A stretch of DNA of 64,000 nt from Arthrobacter sp. FB24 (GTDB taxonomy: Bacteria; Actinomycetota; Actinomycetes; Actinomycetales; Micrococcaceae). The stretch spans positions 3,162,001-3,226,000 of the forward strand of contig NC_008541.1 of NCBI RefSeq assembly GCF_000196235.1, in the 5' to 3' direction. The position numbers and the translations under genes are program-made. The notes below the pieces were generated by a model. The model was not told where the DNA came from and did no database searches. It worked only from the letters and a program-made list of their open reading frames with translations. This document shows, one piece after another, positions 45,019 through 52,688 of this stretch. The first letter of the stretch is position 1. Each line of letters starts with the position of its first letter.

Positions 45019-45258
45019 CTAGCGCCAGATGTAGAGCCCCGAGTGCGCGGCGCCCATGACGTCGCTGCGAAGGACATCCAGCTGCTCCCGGCGGAGCGTG
45101 GCAGCGCGTTCACGTTCGGCCCAGTCGGAGAGAATGACCCGCCGGCGTTCAGCCCAGCGGACCAGCGCCGTACCCAATCCTGCCGCAGCCGACTCGGCGA
45201 AGGTGGGCCTGCGGTACAGGCTGCAGGCAGCTGATCCGGTGGCGGATACTGTGCTCAT
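45019..45258 (-). CDS. Small protein of unknown function coupled to the ArsR-type gene
   Basis: Basic protein of 79 residues. The stretch ALVRWAERRRVILSDWAERE and following RAATLRREQLDVLRSD is strongly helical and charged; there are no cysteine motifs or membrane segments. The start ATG overlaps the stop of the ArsR-type gene (45258-45255), and AAAGGAAAG lies upstream, so it is translated from the same message. It could be a partner or effector protein of the regulator, but no family is recognised. Confidence 0.7.
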   Translation of the reverse strand: MSTVSATGSAACSLYRRPTFAESAAAGLGTALVRWAERRRVILSDWAERERAATLRREQLDVLRSDVMGAAHSGLYIWR

Positions 45259-45995
45259 GGCACTTTCCTTTCAGGACTTTCCGGTTGTGTGTTCTGAGGT
45301 TCAGGGTTCCGCGACGTGCGGGCCCGGCCTCCCGCTGATGCGGGAACGCCGAGGATGGGAAAGGCGTTCAGGTGGATCTGGACCGGGCGGGCGCCTTCCT
45401 GCTCGCCTTCATTCCTGATGTCCTCCAGCAGGCGGTGGCCGTAGGTTTCCAGGGCGGTGGTGTACCTCGCCAACTGGTCCGCCGTGAGCCGCGCATTCGC
45501 AGTGCTGATCAGGGCCGCGTGGAGCCATGCGGCATCAAGGCTGTCGCTGCCGTGTGCCATGAAGTCCGCCAGGACTGCCTGCCTGCTGTGTTCAAACTCG
45601 CGGGTGACCAGCCGGGAGGCTTCCTCCGTGGCCGGAGATGTTGCCAGTTCCGGGGAGGTGATCTGGATGGCTCCGCGCGGGCGTTCCCACCAGCGCTCCC
45701 GGGCGGTGCCCTTGCCCTCAACCTCCCGGACGAAGTCATGCTTTGCCAGCTGCCGAAGGTGATAGCTGGTGGATCCGCTGGATTCGTTAAGCAGTTCGCC
45801 CAAGCTGCAGGCCGTTTGCGCCCCGTAGCGGGAGAGCATCTCGAGGATCTGCACACGCAGCGGGTGCGCAAGCGCCTTCAGTGACGCGGTATCGACCCGG
45901 CGAACCGGAAATGGCGCATCCTGCTTAGCCTGGGGGGCCGGGGCCACTGAACCCCCAGGGGGCCGGGTTGGTGCGGTGTCCGGTGAACTGTCCAT
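45255..45995 (-). CDS. ArsR-family winged-helix regulator under a repeat-rich promoter
   Basis: Protein of 246 residues. A Pro/Ala-rich N-terminal tail of 30 residues leads into the winged helix (about 34-95). The motifs are LKALAHPLRVQILEMLSRYG, CSLGELLNESSGSTSYHLRQ and LAKHDFVREVEGKG. The middle part (about 110-205) is a long helical region, as in HTH_20/TrmB-like regulators acting as dimers. The C-terminal tail is disordered. The gene's promoter (46002-46030) is embedded in repeated TTTGCAA motifs, and the mRNA appears leaderless. It is translationally coupled to the small gene at 45019. Targets beyond autoregulation are not visible; the MFS gene upstream is a candidate. Confidence 0.88.
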   Translation of the reverse strand: MDSSPDTAPTRPPGGSVAPAPQAKQDAPFPVRRVDTASLKALAHPLRVQILEMLSRYGAQTACSLGELLNESSGSTSYHLRQLAKHDFVREVEGKGTARERWWERPRGAIQITSPELATSPATEEASRLVTREFEHSRQAVLADFMAHGSDSLDAAWLHAALISTANARLTADQLARYTTALETYGHRLLEDIRNEGEQEGARPVQIHLNAFPILGVPASAGGRARTSRNPEPQNTQPESPERKVP

Positions 45996-46001
45996 GCATC
46001 A

Positions 46002-46030
46002 AAAATACGCTTGCAAAGAAACCTTTGCAA
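46002..46030 (-). promoter_or_regulatory. Promoter of the ArsR-type gene, likely leaderless
   Basis: On the minus strand TTGCAA (46030-46025) and TATTTT (46007-46002) are 17 bases apart, a good -35/-10 pair. The -10 is only six bases from the ATG at 45995, which puts the transcription start on or next to the A of the ATG. No Shine-Dalgarno is present, in keeping with leaderless translation. Confidence 0.7.
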
Positions 46031-46072
46031 GCGTTTCTTTGCAATGATTTGTTTGCAATAGTTTCTTTGCAT
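46010..46072. promoter_or_regulatory. Operator array: palindrome plus four TTTGCAA-type repeats at 14-bp spacing
   Basis: CTTGCAAAG (46010-46018) and CTTTGCAAG (46023-46031) form a perfect 9-bp inverted repeat with a four-base spacer, covering the -35 box. TTTGCAA recurs at 46024, 46038 and 46052, with TTTGCAT at 46066, each exactly 14 bases apart. Copies 2 and 4 carry the longer form GTTTCTTTGCA. It lies between the MFS stop and the ArsR-type start and is most simply an autoregulatory operator that can load several dimers. Confidence 0.8.
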
Positions 46073-46094
46073 GCCGACGTCGCGTCGGGGCCGC

Positions 46095-47336
46095 TCAGTC
46101 CGGCTGGCGGAAGGCAGCGGCCAGCGTCACGGCGGCCAGAACAAACGCCAGGAGGGCGCAGAGCGCCACGAATCCGGCCACTGCCGCCTGCAGCCCGAAC
46201 ACCGCCGTCGCAATTCCCAGGCCGATCACCGGTAGTGCGCTGCCAAGGTAGGTGATCACGTAGACGGTGCTGATGATCTGCGCATGCCGCGACGCTTCGA
46301 CTTTTCCGGCCACATCGTTGAACACGGTCCGGAAGGACACTCCCTGACCGACACCTGCGGCCAGGCTCGCAGCGATGAGCAGCCACGGGCTCCTCCAGGC
46401 GGCGGCAGCGGCAATCAGGAGCACCGATACAGCCAGCACGGCCAGGCCGGCAGGCACCACAAACCTCCCGCGGACGGCCAGCAACTGGCTGAGGGCCGAA
46501 GCTCCTAGCGTCAATCCGGCGAGCACTCCGATGAGGGGGCGGGAATCGGCACCGACGATCTGGGCAAAGTAGCCGGGGGCCAGGGAAAGGCAGAAACCGA
46601 AGACGGTGAAGCTCAGGAACCCGACGGCGGACGCCAGCCAGAAGGCGCCCCTGGCTTCACTCGAGATGGAGGGACGGCGGGGGGCCAGGACCTTCAGGGG
46701 CTGCGGGCCGGCGACGGAGGTGATGGCCGGACGCGCCTTGAGCAGGTAGAGGGGAACCAGCATGGCGATGAGAACCACTGAGTGAACGTAGTACGGCGTG
46801 GAGGTTGCGCCCGGCAGGAGGGAAAGGATTCCGCCGATGGCCGGACCGGCGGCGACTCCCCCGGCGGACGCCAGCAGGGTGAAGCGCGAGGCCCAGTCGG
46901 GACGGGCGGGCAGCAGTTCGCGCAGGGCAGCGGAGCTGGCTCCGGTGGCCAGGGCCACCGCGATGCCTTGAAGGGCGCGCCCGGCGGACAGCATCGCCAG
47001 GCTGTCCGCGTTGGCAAAGATCATCCCGCCGATTAGGCCCACGACGACGGCGAGGAGCAGCGCCGCCCGGCGGCCGATGTGATCGGACCAGTGTCCGGCC
47101 AGCATGAGCGTGGACACCAGCGCCAGGACATAGGCGGAAAACGCCACAGTGATTCCGAATGGCCCGATGCCCAGGTTCGCCTGGAGCAGCGGGTACAGCG
47201 GGGTTGCCAGGTTCGCACCGACAAGGAGCGTGAAAATCACCACGCCGGCCATTACCAGCCGTGCCGTGGTGGAAGCGTCCCATGCCCAGCCGCCGGCGGT
47301 AGCCGGACGCATGCGGAGTTCACTGAAGACAGTCAT
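46095..47336 (-). CDS. MFS exporter, divergent from an Lrp regulator
   Basis: MFS transporter of 413 residues with 12 predicted helices. The loop 2-3 motif is LAGHWSDHIGRRAALL, and GPFGITVAFSAYVLALVSTL fits drug/metabolite exporters. The first 25 residues form a cytoplasmic tail with a Gly/Ala/Trp-rich stretch. It is divergent from the Lrp/AsnC gene at 47497, with a 160-base gap, and is followed 100 bases later by the ArsR-type gene on the same strand. Either regulator could control it. The substrate is unknown. Confidence 0.9.
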   Translation of the reverse strand: MTVFSELRMRPATAGGWAWDASTTARLVMAGVVIFTLLVGANLATPLYPLLQANLGIGPFGITVAFSAYVLALVSTLMLAGHWSDHIGRRAALLLAVVVGLIGGMIFANADSLAMLSAGRALQGIAVALATGASSAALRELLPARPDWASRFTLLASAGGVAAGPAIGGILSLLPGATSTPYYVHSVVLIAMLVPLYLLKARPAITSVAGPQPLKVLAPRRPSISSEARGAFWLASAVGFLSFTVFGFCLSLAPGYFAQIVGADSRPLIGVLAGLTLGASALSQLLAVRGRFVVPAGLAVLAVSVLLIAAAAAWRSPWLLIAASLAAGVGQGVSFRTVFNDVAGKVEASRHAQIISTVYVITYLGSALPVIGLGIATAVFGLQAAVAGFVALCALLAFVLAAVTLAAAFRQPD

Positions 47337-47496
47337 GTGCGTGCCTTTGCCTGCAGAGCCGGCCCGCTTCCGTTCCTTGTGGGAACGCGGCGGGCCAAGC
47401 GAAAGAATTTGGTATTAACAGAATGGGGCACTTCTGACCTCAAGGACCAAGTTTCGTGCCAAAATTGAGCAAAACAGTCAATGCTGCCATGCAAAT

Positions 47497-48009
47497 ATGA
47501 ACCGGAGTGACGATTTGAACAGCCTGGACAACACGGACCTCAAAATCCTGCTGGAACTGATCCGGGATCCCCGGGTCCAGATCGGTGAACTCAGCGACGC
47601 GCTCGGCATCGCCCGCAACACCGCGCAGTCACGGATCCGCCGGATGCTCCGGTCAGGCCTGCTGCACGACGGCGGACGGGAAATTGACCTCGAGGCGGTG
47701 GGGTACGACGTCGTCGCTTTCGTGACGATCGAGGTCAGCCACCGGGAGCTTGACGGTGTGGTGGGCGCCTTGCGCCTCATCCCGCAGGTCCTGGAGGTCC
47801 ACGAGATCTCCGGGCGTGGCGACGTCTGGTGCCGGGTGGTGGCAACCGATACCCACAACCTGCAGGCCGCCCTGCGATCAATCCTCAGGATCAAGGGCGT
47901 CATCCGGACGGAGACTGTCCTCGCGCTGCACACGCACATCCCCTACCGCACCGAGCCGCTCATCAGCCGGCTAGCCCAAAGCGGGGCGCCGACGGCAACA
48001 CGCCAGTGA
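47497..48009 (+). CDS. Lrp/AsnC family regulator (divergent to MFS exporter)
   Basis: Protein of 170 residues with a helix-turn-helix (about 8-55: LDNTDLKILLELIRDPRVQI, GELSDALGIARNTAQSRIRR) and a RAM ligand domain (about 72-150: YDVVAFVTIEVSH, ISGRGDVWCRVVATD). The ATG at 47497 has no ribosome site, whereas TTG at 47515 has GGAG seven bases upstream, so either may be used. It is divergent from the MFS gene and sits 15 bases ahead of corA. Control of the exporter is a reasonable inference. Confidence 0.9.
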   Translation: MNRSDDLNSLDNTDLKILLELIRDPRVQIGELSDALGIARNTAQSRIRRMLRSGLLHDGGREIDLEAVGYDVVAFVTIEVSHRELDGVVGALRLIPQVLEVHEISGRGDVWCRVVATDTHNLQAALRSILRIKGVIRTETVLALHTHIPYRTEPLISRLAQSGAPTATRQ

Positions 48010-48024
48010 CTGGGATAATGGCGC

Positions 48025-49020
48025 GTGACCATTATCGACAACGCCGTGTACGTGAACGGCCGCCGGACCGCCGAACCGCACAATCTTGAGCAGACCTTTG
48101 AGACCCTCGCGGACCACGGCGGCATGGCCTGGATCGGGCTGTACCGGCCAACCGAGGCTGAAATGTCGGCAGTGGCCCGGGAGTTCGGACTCCACCTCCT
48201 GGCGGTGGAGGACGCCATCTCGGCCCACCAGCGGCCCAAGCTGGAACGCTATGACGACGTCCTCTTCACCGTGCTGCGACCGGCCCGGTACCTGGACGAA
48301 ACGGAAACGGTGGAGTTCGGCGAACTGCACGTCTTCACCGGCACGAACTTCGTGGTCACTGTCCGGCACGCGGAGACAGCCGGCGTGGCGCAGGTACGTC
48401 AACGGCTGGAAGGCCGCCCCGAACTCCTGCGCCACGGCCCCGAAGCCGTGCTCTATGCCCTGATGGACCAGGTGGTGGACGACTATGTGCCGGTTGTTGC
48501 CGGCCTCGAAAACGACATCGATGAAATCGAGGACCAGCTATTCAGCGGGGATTCCGCGGTCTCGCGCCGGATTTATGAGCTGGCCCGCGAAGTGATCCAG
48601 TTCCAGCGCGCCATCCATCCGCTGCCTGGAATGATGCAGCTGCTCAAGCGCGGCTTCGACAAATACGATGTGGATACTGACCTGCAACACCACCTCCGTG
48701 ACGTCGAAGACCATGTGGAGCGGCTGATCTCCCGCGCCGACTCTTTCCGCGACATCCTCCAGAATGCGCTCACCCTCGACGGCACCCTCACCGCCAACCG
48801 GCAGAACGAGGCGAGCGCCGAGCAGAACGAGCAGGTCAAGAAGATCTCCTCCTGGGCGGCCATCTTCTTCGCCCCGTCCTTCGTAGCCGGGGTCTACGGC
48901 ATGAATTTCGACCACATGCCCGAACTGCACTGGGCTTTCGGCTATCCGCTGGCGATTGCCATGATGGCCGCGACGGCAGCACTGATGTACACCATCTTCA
49001 AGCGGAAGGGCTGGCTCTAG
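48025..49020 (+). CDS. corA: CorA-type magnesium/cobalt transport protein
   Basis: Protein of 331 residues starting at GTG 48025. A large cytoplasmic N-terminal domain (about 1-265) has ANRQNEASAEQNEQVKKISS near the long stalk helix. Two membrane helices come at the end (about 272-290 and 303-322) with the signature YGMNFDHMPEL between them. The Gly-Met-Asn loop is the ion-selectivity element of pentameric CorA channels. The length and topology are normal. It starts 15 bases after the Lrp gene and is followed 11 bases later by the ZapE-like small gene. Confidence 0.94.
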   Translation: MTIIDNAVYVNGRRTAEPHNLEQTFETLADHGGMAWIGLYRPTEAEMSAVAREFGLHLLAVEDAISAHQRPKLERYDDVLFTVLRPARYLDETETVEFGELHVFTGTNFVVTVRHAETAGVAQVRQRLEGRPELLRHGPEAVLYALMDQVVDDYVPVVAGLENDIDEIEDQLFSGDSAVSRRIYELAREVIQFQRAIHPLPGMMQLLKRGFDKYDVDTDLQHHLRDVEDHVERLISRADSFRDILQNALTLDGTLTANRQNEASAEQNEQVKKISSWAAIFFAPSFVAGVYGMNFDHMPELHWAFGYPLAIAMMAATAALMYTIFKRKGWL

Positions 49021-49031
49021 GAGCCGCCGGC

Positions 49032-49505
49032 ATGGCTGCTTCCCTGCCCGGCGGTCCGCAGCGGCCCCTCCGGCCGGGCCGGATCATCACCCCCGGCACC
49101 GCCCGGCAGCTTGGTACGTTCGGATTGTTCGCCCCGGCCCCCGGCCAGCGACGGACCGTGGACGTGGCCGGAAGGCCGTTGGAGGTCAAAAGCGCCGAAG
49201 GAGACCTTTTGTGGGTAGGTTTCCGCGAACTCACCGGCGCAGCAGCGCCCGCCCGGGACTTCGCCTCCCTGGCCGGCCGGTACAGGGAGTGGGTGGTGGA
49301 CGGGCTCCCGTCCCGGTCCGGTGCCACCGGTTATCCGGAGTGGCAGCAGTTCCTGGACGTCGTGGACCTGCTGTTTGCCGCGGACGTCACCTTGTTCGTC
49401 ATCGGTCCGGCGCTGCCGGAGTTCGGTCGGGAGAGCCCGTTATCCCGATTGCTCCGTGTTGAATCCGACGAAGAGCTTCCGGCGGAGCACAGGTCCGGAA
49501 GCTAG
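49032..49505 (+). CDS. Standalone ZapE/AFG1-like C-terminal domain protein
   Basis: Protein of 157 residues. The pattern RTVDVAGRPLEVKSAEGDLL, WVGFRELTGAAAPARDFASL, VVDGLPS, FLDVVDLLFAADVTLFVIGP and SRLLRVESDEEL parallels the C-terminal third of ZapE/AFG1-family ATPases. In that region 'F.ELC..PLG..DY..LA..F' and 'F..L.D.LYD..V.L..S' recur. The P-loop ATPase domain is absent. AGGAG lies eight bases ahead of the ATG, and corA ends 11 bases upstream, so it is in the corA transcript. It might bind the same partners as ZapE without ATPase activity; family assignment is by eye only. Confidence 0.55.
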   Translation: MAASLPGGPQRPLRPGRIITPGTARQLGTFGLFAPAPGQRRTVDVAGRPLEVKSAEGDLLWVGFRELTGAAAPARDFASLAGRYREWVVDGLPSRSGATGYPEWQQFLDVVDLLFAADVTLFVIGPALPEFGRESPLSRLLRVESDEELPAEHRSGS

Positions 49506-52180
49506 TCCCGCCCTGACTGGAGAATGGTTACAGTGCCGGCGGCGCCGTCGACCTCTACCCGCTGCCCGCTCACGATCCGGCGCGTCGCCACGCCGGTGCC
49601 CAGCACGGCGGGGATGCCGTATTCCCTGGCCACAATGGAGCCGTGGCTCAGCGGGCCGCCAACATCAGTGACCACGGCCGACGCCATGGCGAACAGCGGT
49701 GTCCACGCGGGAGTGGTGATGCGGGCCACCAGCACTTCCCCCGGCTGCATCCGGTAGAAGTCCTCGGGACCGGACAGCACCCGGGCCGGCGCGCTGACCC
49801 GTCCCTGGCTGGCGCCCACTCCCTTGATCGTGTTCCCCTGCTGGTCCTGGGACCCCTCCGGCATCATTCCGGCGAGCGCCCGCTGGAGCCACCGGATCTC
49901 CGGCAGCATCTGCGGGGCGGTGGCGTTGCGCTGGCCCCGCCAGCGCAACTGTCGCTCAGCGACTGCCTCCGCCAGGACCGGCCGGCCGGCACCTGTAATT
50001 GCCGCCGGACCGTTCGGGGCCGCAAGGCCGAATTCGACGGCGCTGCTGATTTCCTGGTGTCGAAGCCAGAACACATCGCTGGAGTCCGCGATGAGTCCGG
50101 CCGCGAGCAGCCGCTCGCCCAGTTCTCGCAGCATCCGCCGCATGAGGGGCCACCCGAGCCCGACGTCGGCGAGCGCGTCTTCGCGGATCGGCGCCGGGTC
50201 CTGCGCCCACCGGAGCAGACGCGTAAAGGCCGCCCTGCGGGCCGGGTGCAGCCGGGCCAGTACCTTGGCGGTGGCGTCCTCACGGCGGGCGGCAGCAAGC
50301 TCCTGCCGCCGGTGCGGGTCGTTGCCCTGCCCGCGCAGGTAGAACTTCAGCGTGTCCAGCAGCGGGGACGGGTCGTCTGCCGGCACGGGATTAATGAAGT
50401 CCAGGTTGTATACGGTGTGGCCGAAGCGGTCCAGGTGGAGCTGGAACCGGTGTTCCCACTGCTGCCACAAGCTTTGATCCATCCCGTTCGGAAGCGTCCC
50501 TGACAGCTGGGCCCGGGCCAGCGATTCTGTCGGCGTCGCCAGGATGGCCTCGGCGAGTCCCGGGATTCCGCGGGACCACCCGGCCAGGTCGAAGAGGGAT
50601 TTTTCCGCCCGGATCGGTTCGCTTTCATAGCCGAGCAGGAACGTGGCAGCCGGCGGGTCGCCGTCCTGCCGGACAAACTTGTCATAGAACTTCTGGAAGG
50701 CGAGTTCGCTCGACGTCGCGACCGGAATGATCGACTGGACGGCGGTGTAGTACACCGTGCCGGCATCGAGCAGGGCAGACACCCCCTCCAGAAGCTCCTC
50801 TCCGGTCAGGTCTGCCACCGGCTTCGCCGACCAGGATTCCACCACGTGCACATAGCGCGGATGCGAATAGTCCCGCCAGCCCTTGACCCCCATGTGCGCT
50901 TCGCCCCGGATGAGGGCGCGGACAGCGGCGGGCGTCTTTCCCATCAGCCGCCACAACGCGGCCGTGCGGTAGTAGTAATAGGCGTATCCGTTGATGGCAG
51001 GCAGCCCGAGATCGCCGTCCCGGAGGCTGCTTTTACCGAACGCCTGGTCCATCAGGGCGTTCAGGGACCGCGACACCGAACCGTCAATGAGGTCGGCAAA
51101 CAAGGGTGAAAGCGGATCGGGAAGTTGCTCCACGATGCTGGCCCGGAAGTACATCCCCTTGGGGTACGGCACGCTCCAGTCGCGCGGGGTTTCCCCCGCG
51201 GGCTCGGGCAATGCAGTGATGGGTCGTGACTGCAGGATGAAGAATTCGCCGCCGGCCCGTGCCCACTCGATGTCCTGCGGGGAGCCAAAGTGCCGGGCGA
51301 TGCGGGTTCCGTAGCCGGCCAGCGTTGCCGCCGCAGCGTCGTCCAGCACGGGTTGATGCCTGCGGGATTCGGGGACGGGTTCCTCGCGCGTGCCTCGGTC
51401 AGCGTAGGCCGTCATGACCGCTTTGTCGGCTGTCCGGCGGGAAACCACCTTACCGGTGGCAGCCTCGACCACGACGTCGTCGGTGGAGACAGCTCCGCTG
51501 ACCACGGATTCGCCAAGCCCCCATGCGGCAGCGAGGACAATCTGGTCGCGGCGGCCGGAGGCCGGGTTGGCGGTGAACATAACTCCGGCGGCGTCCGCGG
51601 CCACCATGTGCTGGACCACCACTGCCAGCCGGACCTGGTCCGGGCGGATGCCCTCCCGGGCACGGTAGGCCATCGCCCGGGAGGTCCAGAGGGAGCCCCA
51701 GCAGTTGATGACCGCATCCAGGAGGGCCTCGGCGCCACGGACGTTGAGGTAGGTGTCCTGCTGGCCCGCGAAGCTGGCCGAGGCAAGGTCTTCGGCGGTG
51801 GCGGAGGAACGCACCGCCACCGCTGTCTCCGTGCCTGGACCAGGACCGGTGCCCGCGACTGAGCCCAGCCGGCGGTATGCATCCCGAGTTTCGGCGGCTA
51901 CCGCCTCCGGCATTGTGCCAGCAGCAAAGAGTGCGCGGATCTGCCCGGAAGCTTCCTCGTAGTCGCGGGACGTGGCGGCCGCCGGCAAGGCGGCGTACTC
52001 CTGGATGCGCCCGGCCAGCTGGTTGTCCCGGACGAACAGCTCGTAGGCACCGGTGTTGATCAGGAATCCCGGGGGTACCGGCGCGCCCGCCCGAACGAGT
52101 TCGCCCAGCCCGGCACCCTTGCCGCCCGCCGTCGCGACGTCCTCCCGGCCGACCTCGCTGAAATCATTGATGTAAACCAT
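49502..52180 (-). CDS. rph: Probable rifampin phosphotransferase (PEP-synthase-like dikinase)
   Basis: Protein of 892 residues. The start ATG 52180 has AGGAGG ten bases upstream; a longer frame adds 17 residues. The order is an ATP-grasp domain (about 1-310; FSEVGREDVATAGGKGAGLG, VRSSATAEDLASASFAGQQD, VAADAAGVMFTANPASG), then a long middle domain (about 320-770), and last the swivelling His domain with TDVGGPLSHGSIVAREYGIP, where His is about residue 846. There is no C-terminal TIM barrel, as expected for rifampin phosphotransferase and unlike PEP synthase (known order ATP-RIF-His, about 867 residues). It would phosphorylate rifamycins using ATP. A rifamycin-element-like site lies 25 bases upstream. 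Other antibiotic or metabolite dikinases share this build, so the substrate is inferred. Confidence 0.78.
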   Translation of the reverse strand: MVYINDFSEVGREDVATAGGKGAGLGELVRAGAPVPPGFLINTGAYELFVRDNQLAGRIQEYAALPAAATSRDYEEASGQIRALFAAGTMPEAVAAETRDAYRRLGSVAGTGPGPGTETAVAVRSSATAEDLASASFAGQQDTYLNVRGAEALLDAVINCWGSLWTSRAMAYRAREGIRPDQVRLAVVVQHMVAADAAGVMFTANPASGRRDQIVLAAAWGLGESVVSGAVSTDDVVVEAATGKVVSRRTADKAVMTAYADRGTREEPVPESRRHQPVLDDAAAATLAGYGTRIARHFGSPQDIEWARAGGEFFILQSRPITALPEPAGETPRDWSVPYPKGMYFRASIVEQLPDPLSPLFADLIDGSVSRSLNALMDQAFGKSSLRDGDLGLPAINGYAYYYYRTAALWRLMGKTPAAVRALIRGEAHMGVKGWRDYSHPRYVHVVESWSAKPVADLTGEELLEGVSALLDAGTVYYTAVQSIIPVATSSELAFQKFYDKFVRQDGDPPAATFLLGYESEPIRAEKSLFDLAGWSRGIPGLAEAILATPTESLARAQLSGTLPNGMDQSLWQQWEHRFQLHLDRFGHTVYNLDFINPVPADDPSPLLDTLKFYLRGQGNDPHRRQELAAARREDATAKVLARLHPARRAAFTRLLRWAQDPAPIREDALADVGLGWPLMRRMLRELGERLLAAGLIADSSDVFWLRHQEISSAVEFGLAAPNGPAAITGAGRPVLAEAVAERQLRWRGQRNATAPQMLPEIRWLQRALAGMMPEGSQDQQGNTIKGVGASQGRVSAPARVLSGPEDFYRMQPGEVLVARITTPAWTPLFAMASAVVTDVGGPLSHGSIVAREYGIPAVLGTGVATRRIVSGQRVEVDGAAGTVTILQSGRD

Positions 52181-52204
52181 GACCGCGGTGCCTCCTATCC
52201 GGCC

Positions 52205-52223
52205 GGGCCTTCCCGGCAGCCCC
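52205..52223 (-). promoter_or_regulatory. Rifamycin-associated element (RAE)-like inverted repeat
   Basis: On the minus strand the 19 bases GGGGCTGCCGGGAAGGCCC match the published RAE consensus (GGGGCTTGCGGCAAGGCCC, as I recall it) at 16 of 19 positions, with the same half-site symmetry. It lies between a possible -10 (TATGTT, 52237-52232) and the ribosome site (52196-52191) of the phosphotransferase gene. In other actinobacteria such elements sit ahead of rifamycin-inactivating genes and give rifamycin induction. Confidence 0.65.
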
Positions 52224-52337
52224 TGATTCACAACATACTGGCACGCGCGCCGGCATCAGGCCACGCCGGGCTTTTCCAGTGCCGGACCTGTCCTAAGACC
52301 CTTCCGCCACCACGCCCGGGTCCCTAGTGTGGGTCCC

Positions 52338-52688
52338 ATGGCTGACGCATTTTCCTCCCTCGTGGAGACGTTCAGGAACGTGGGTGTGGCGCGGGCTTAC
52401 GGCGCCCCGGTGCAGATCGGGGGCGAGGAATTGATTCCCGTGGCGCTGGTCTCCTTCGGCTTCGGCGGCGGGGGTGACTCCGGTCCGGAGGGCGCAAACG
52501 CGTCCGCGGAAGGCGGCGGGGGCGGGGGCTTCGTGCTTCCGCTCGGCGCCTACCTGACGAACGGGCAGGGCCGGGTGGTGTTCCGCGCCAATACGCTGGC
52601 GGTTCTGGTGGGGCTGGTCCCGGTGGTGTGCGCCGTGGGAATGTCCGTTCGCGGCGTGCTCAAGGCGGTCACCGCAAGCCGGCGGTAG
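52338..52688 (+). CDS. GerW (YtfJ)-family protein
   Basis: Protein of 116 residues from ATG 52338. The segment VARAYGAPVQIGGEELIPVA followed by LVSFGFGGGG and FVLPLGAYLTN is the GerW/YtfJ pattern, with a Gly-rich central loop (about 45-70). A hydrophobic helix lies near the end (about 88-106), which would place it in the membrane. TAGTGT seven bases upstream of the ATG, without a ribosome site, suggests a leaderless message. In Bacillus the family acts in spore germination; here in a non-sporulating lineage the role is unknown. Its last 20 bases overlap the convergent protease gene. Confidence 0.82.
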   Translation: MADAFSSLVETFRNVGVARAYGAPVQIGGEELIPVALVSFGFGGGGDSGPEGANASAEGGGGGGFVLPLGAYLTNGQGRVVFRANTLAVLVGLVPVVCAVGMSVRGVLKAVTASRR

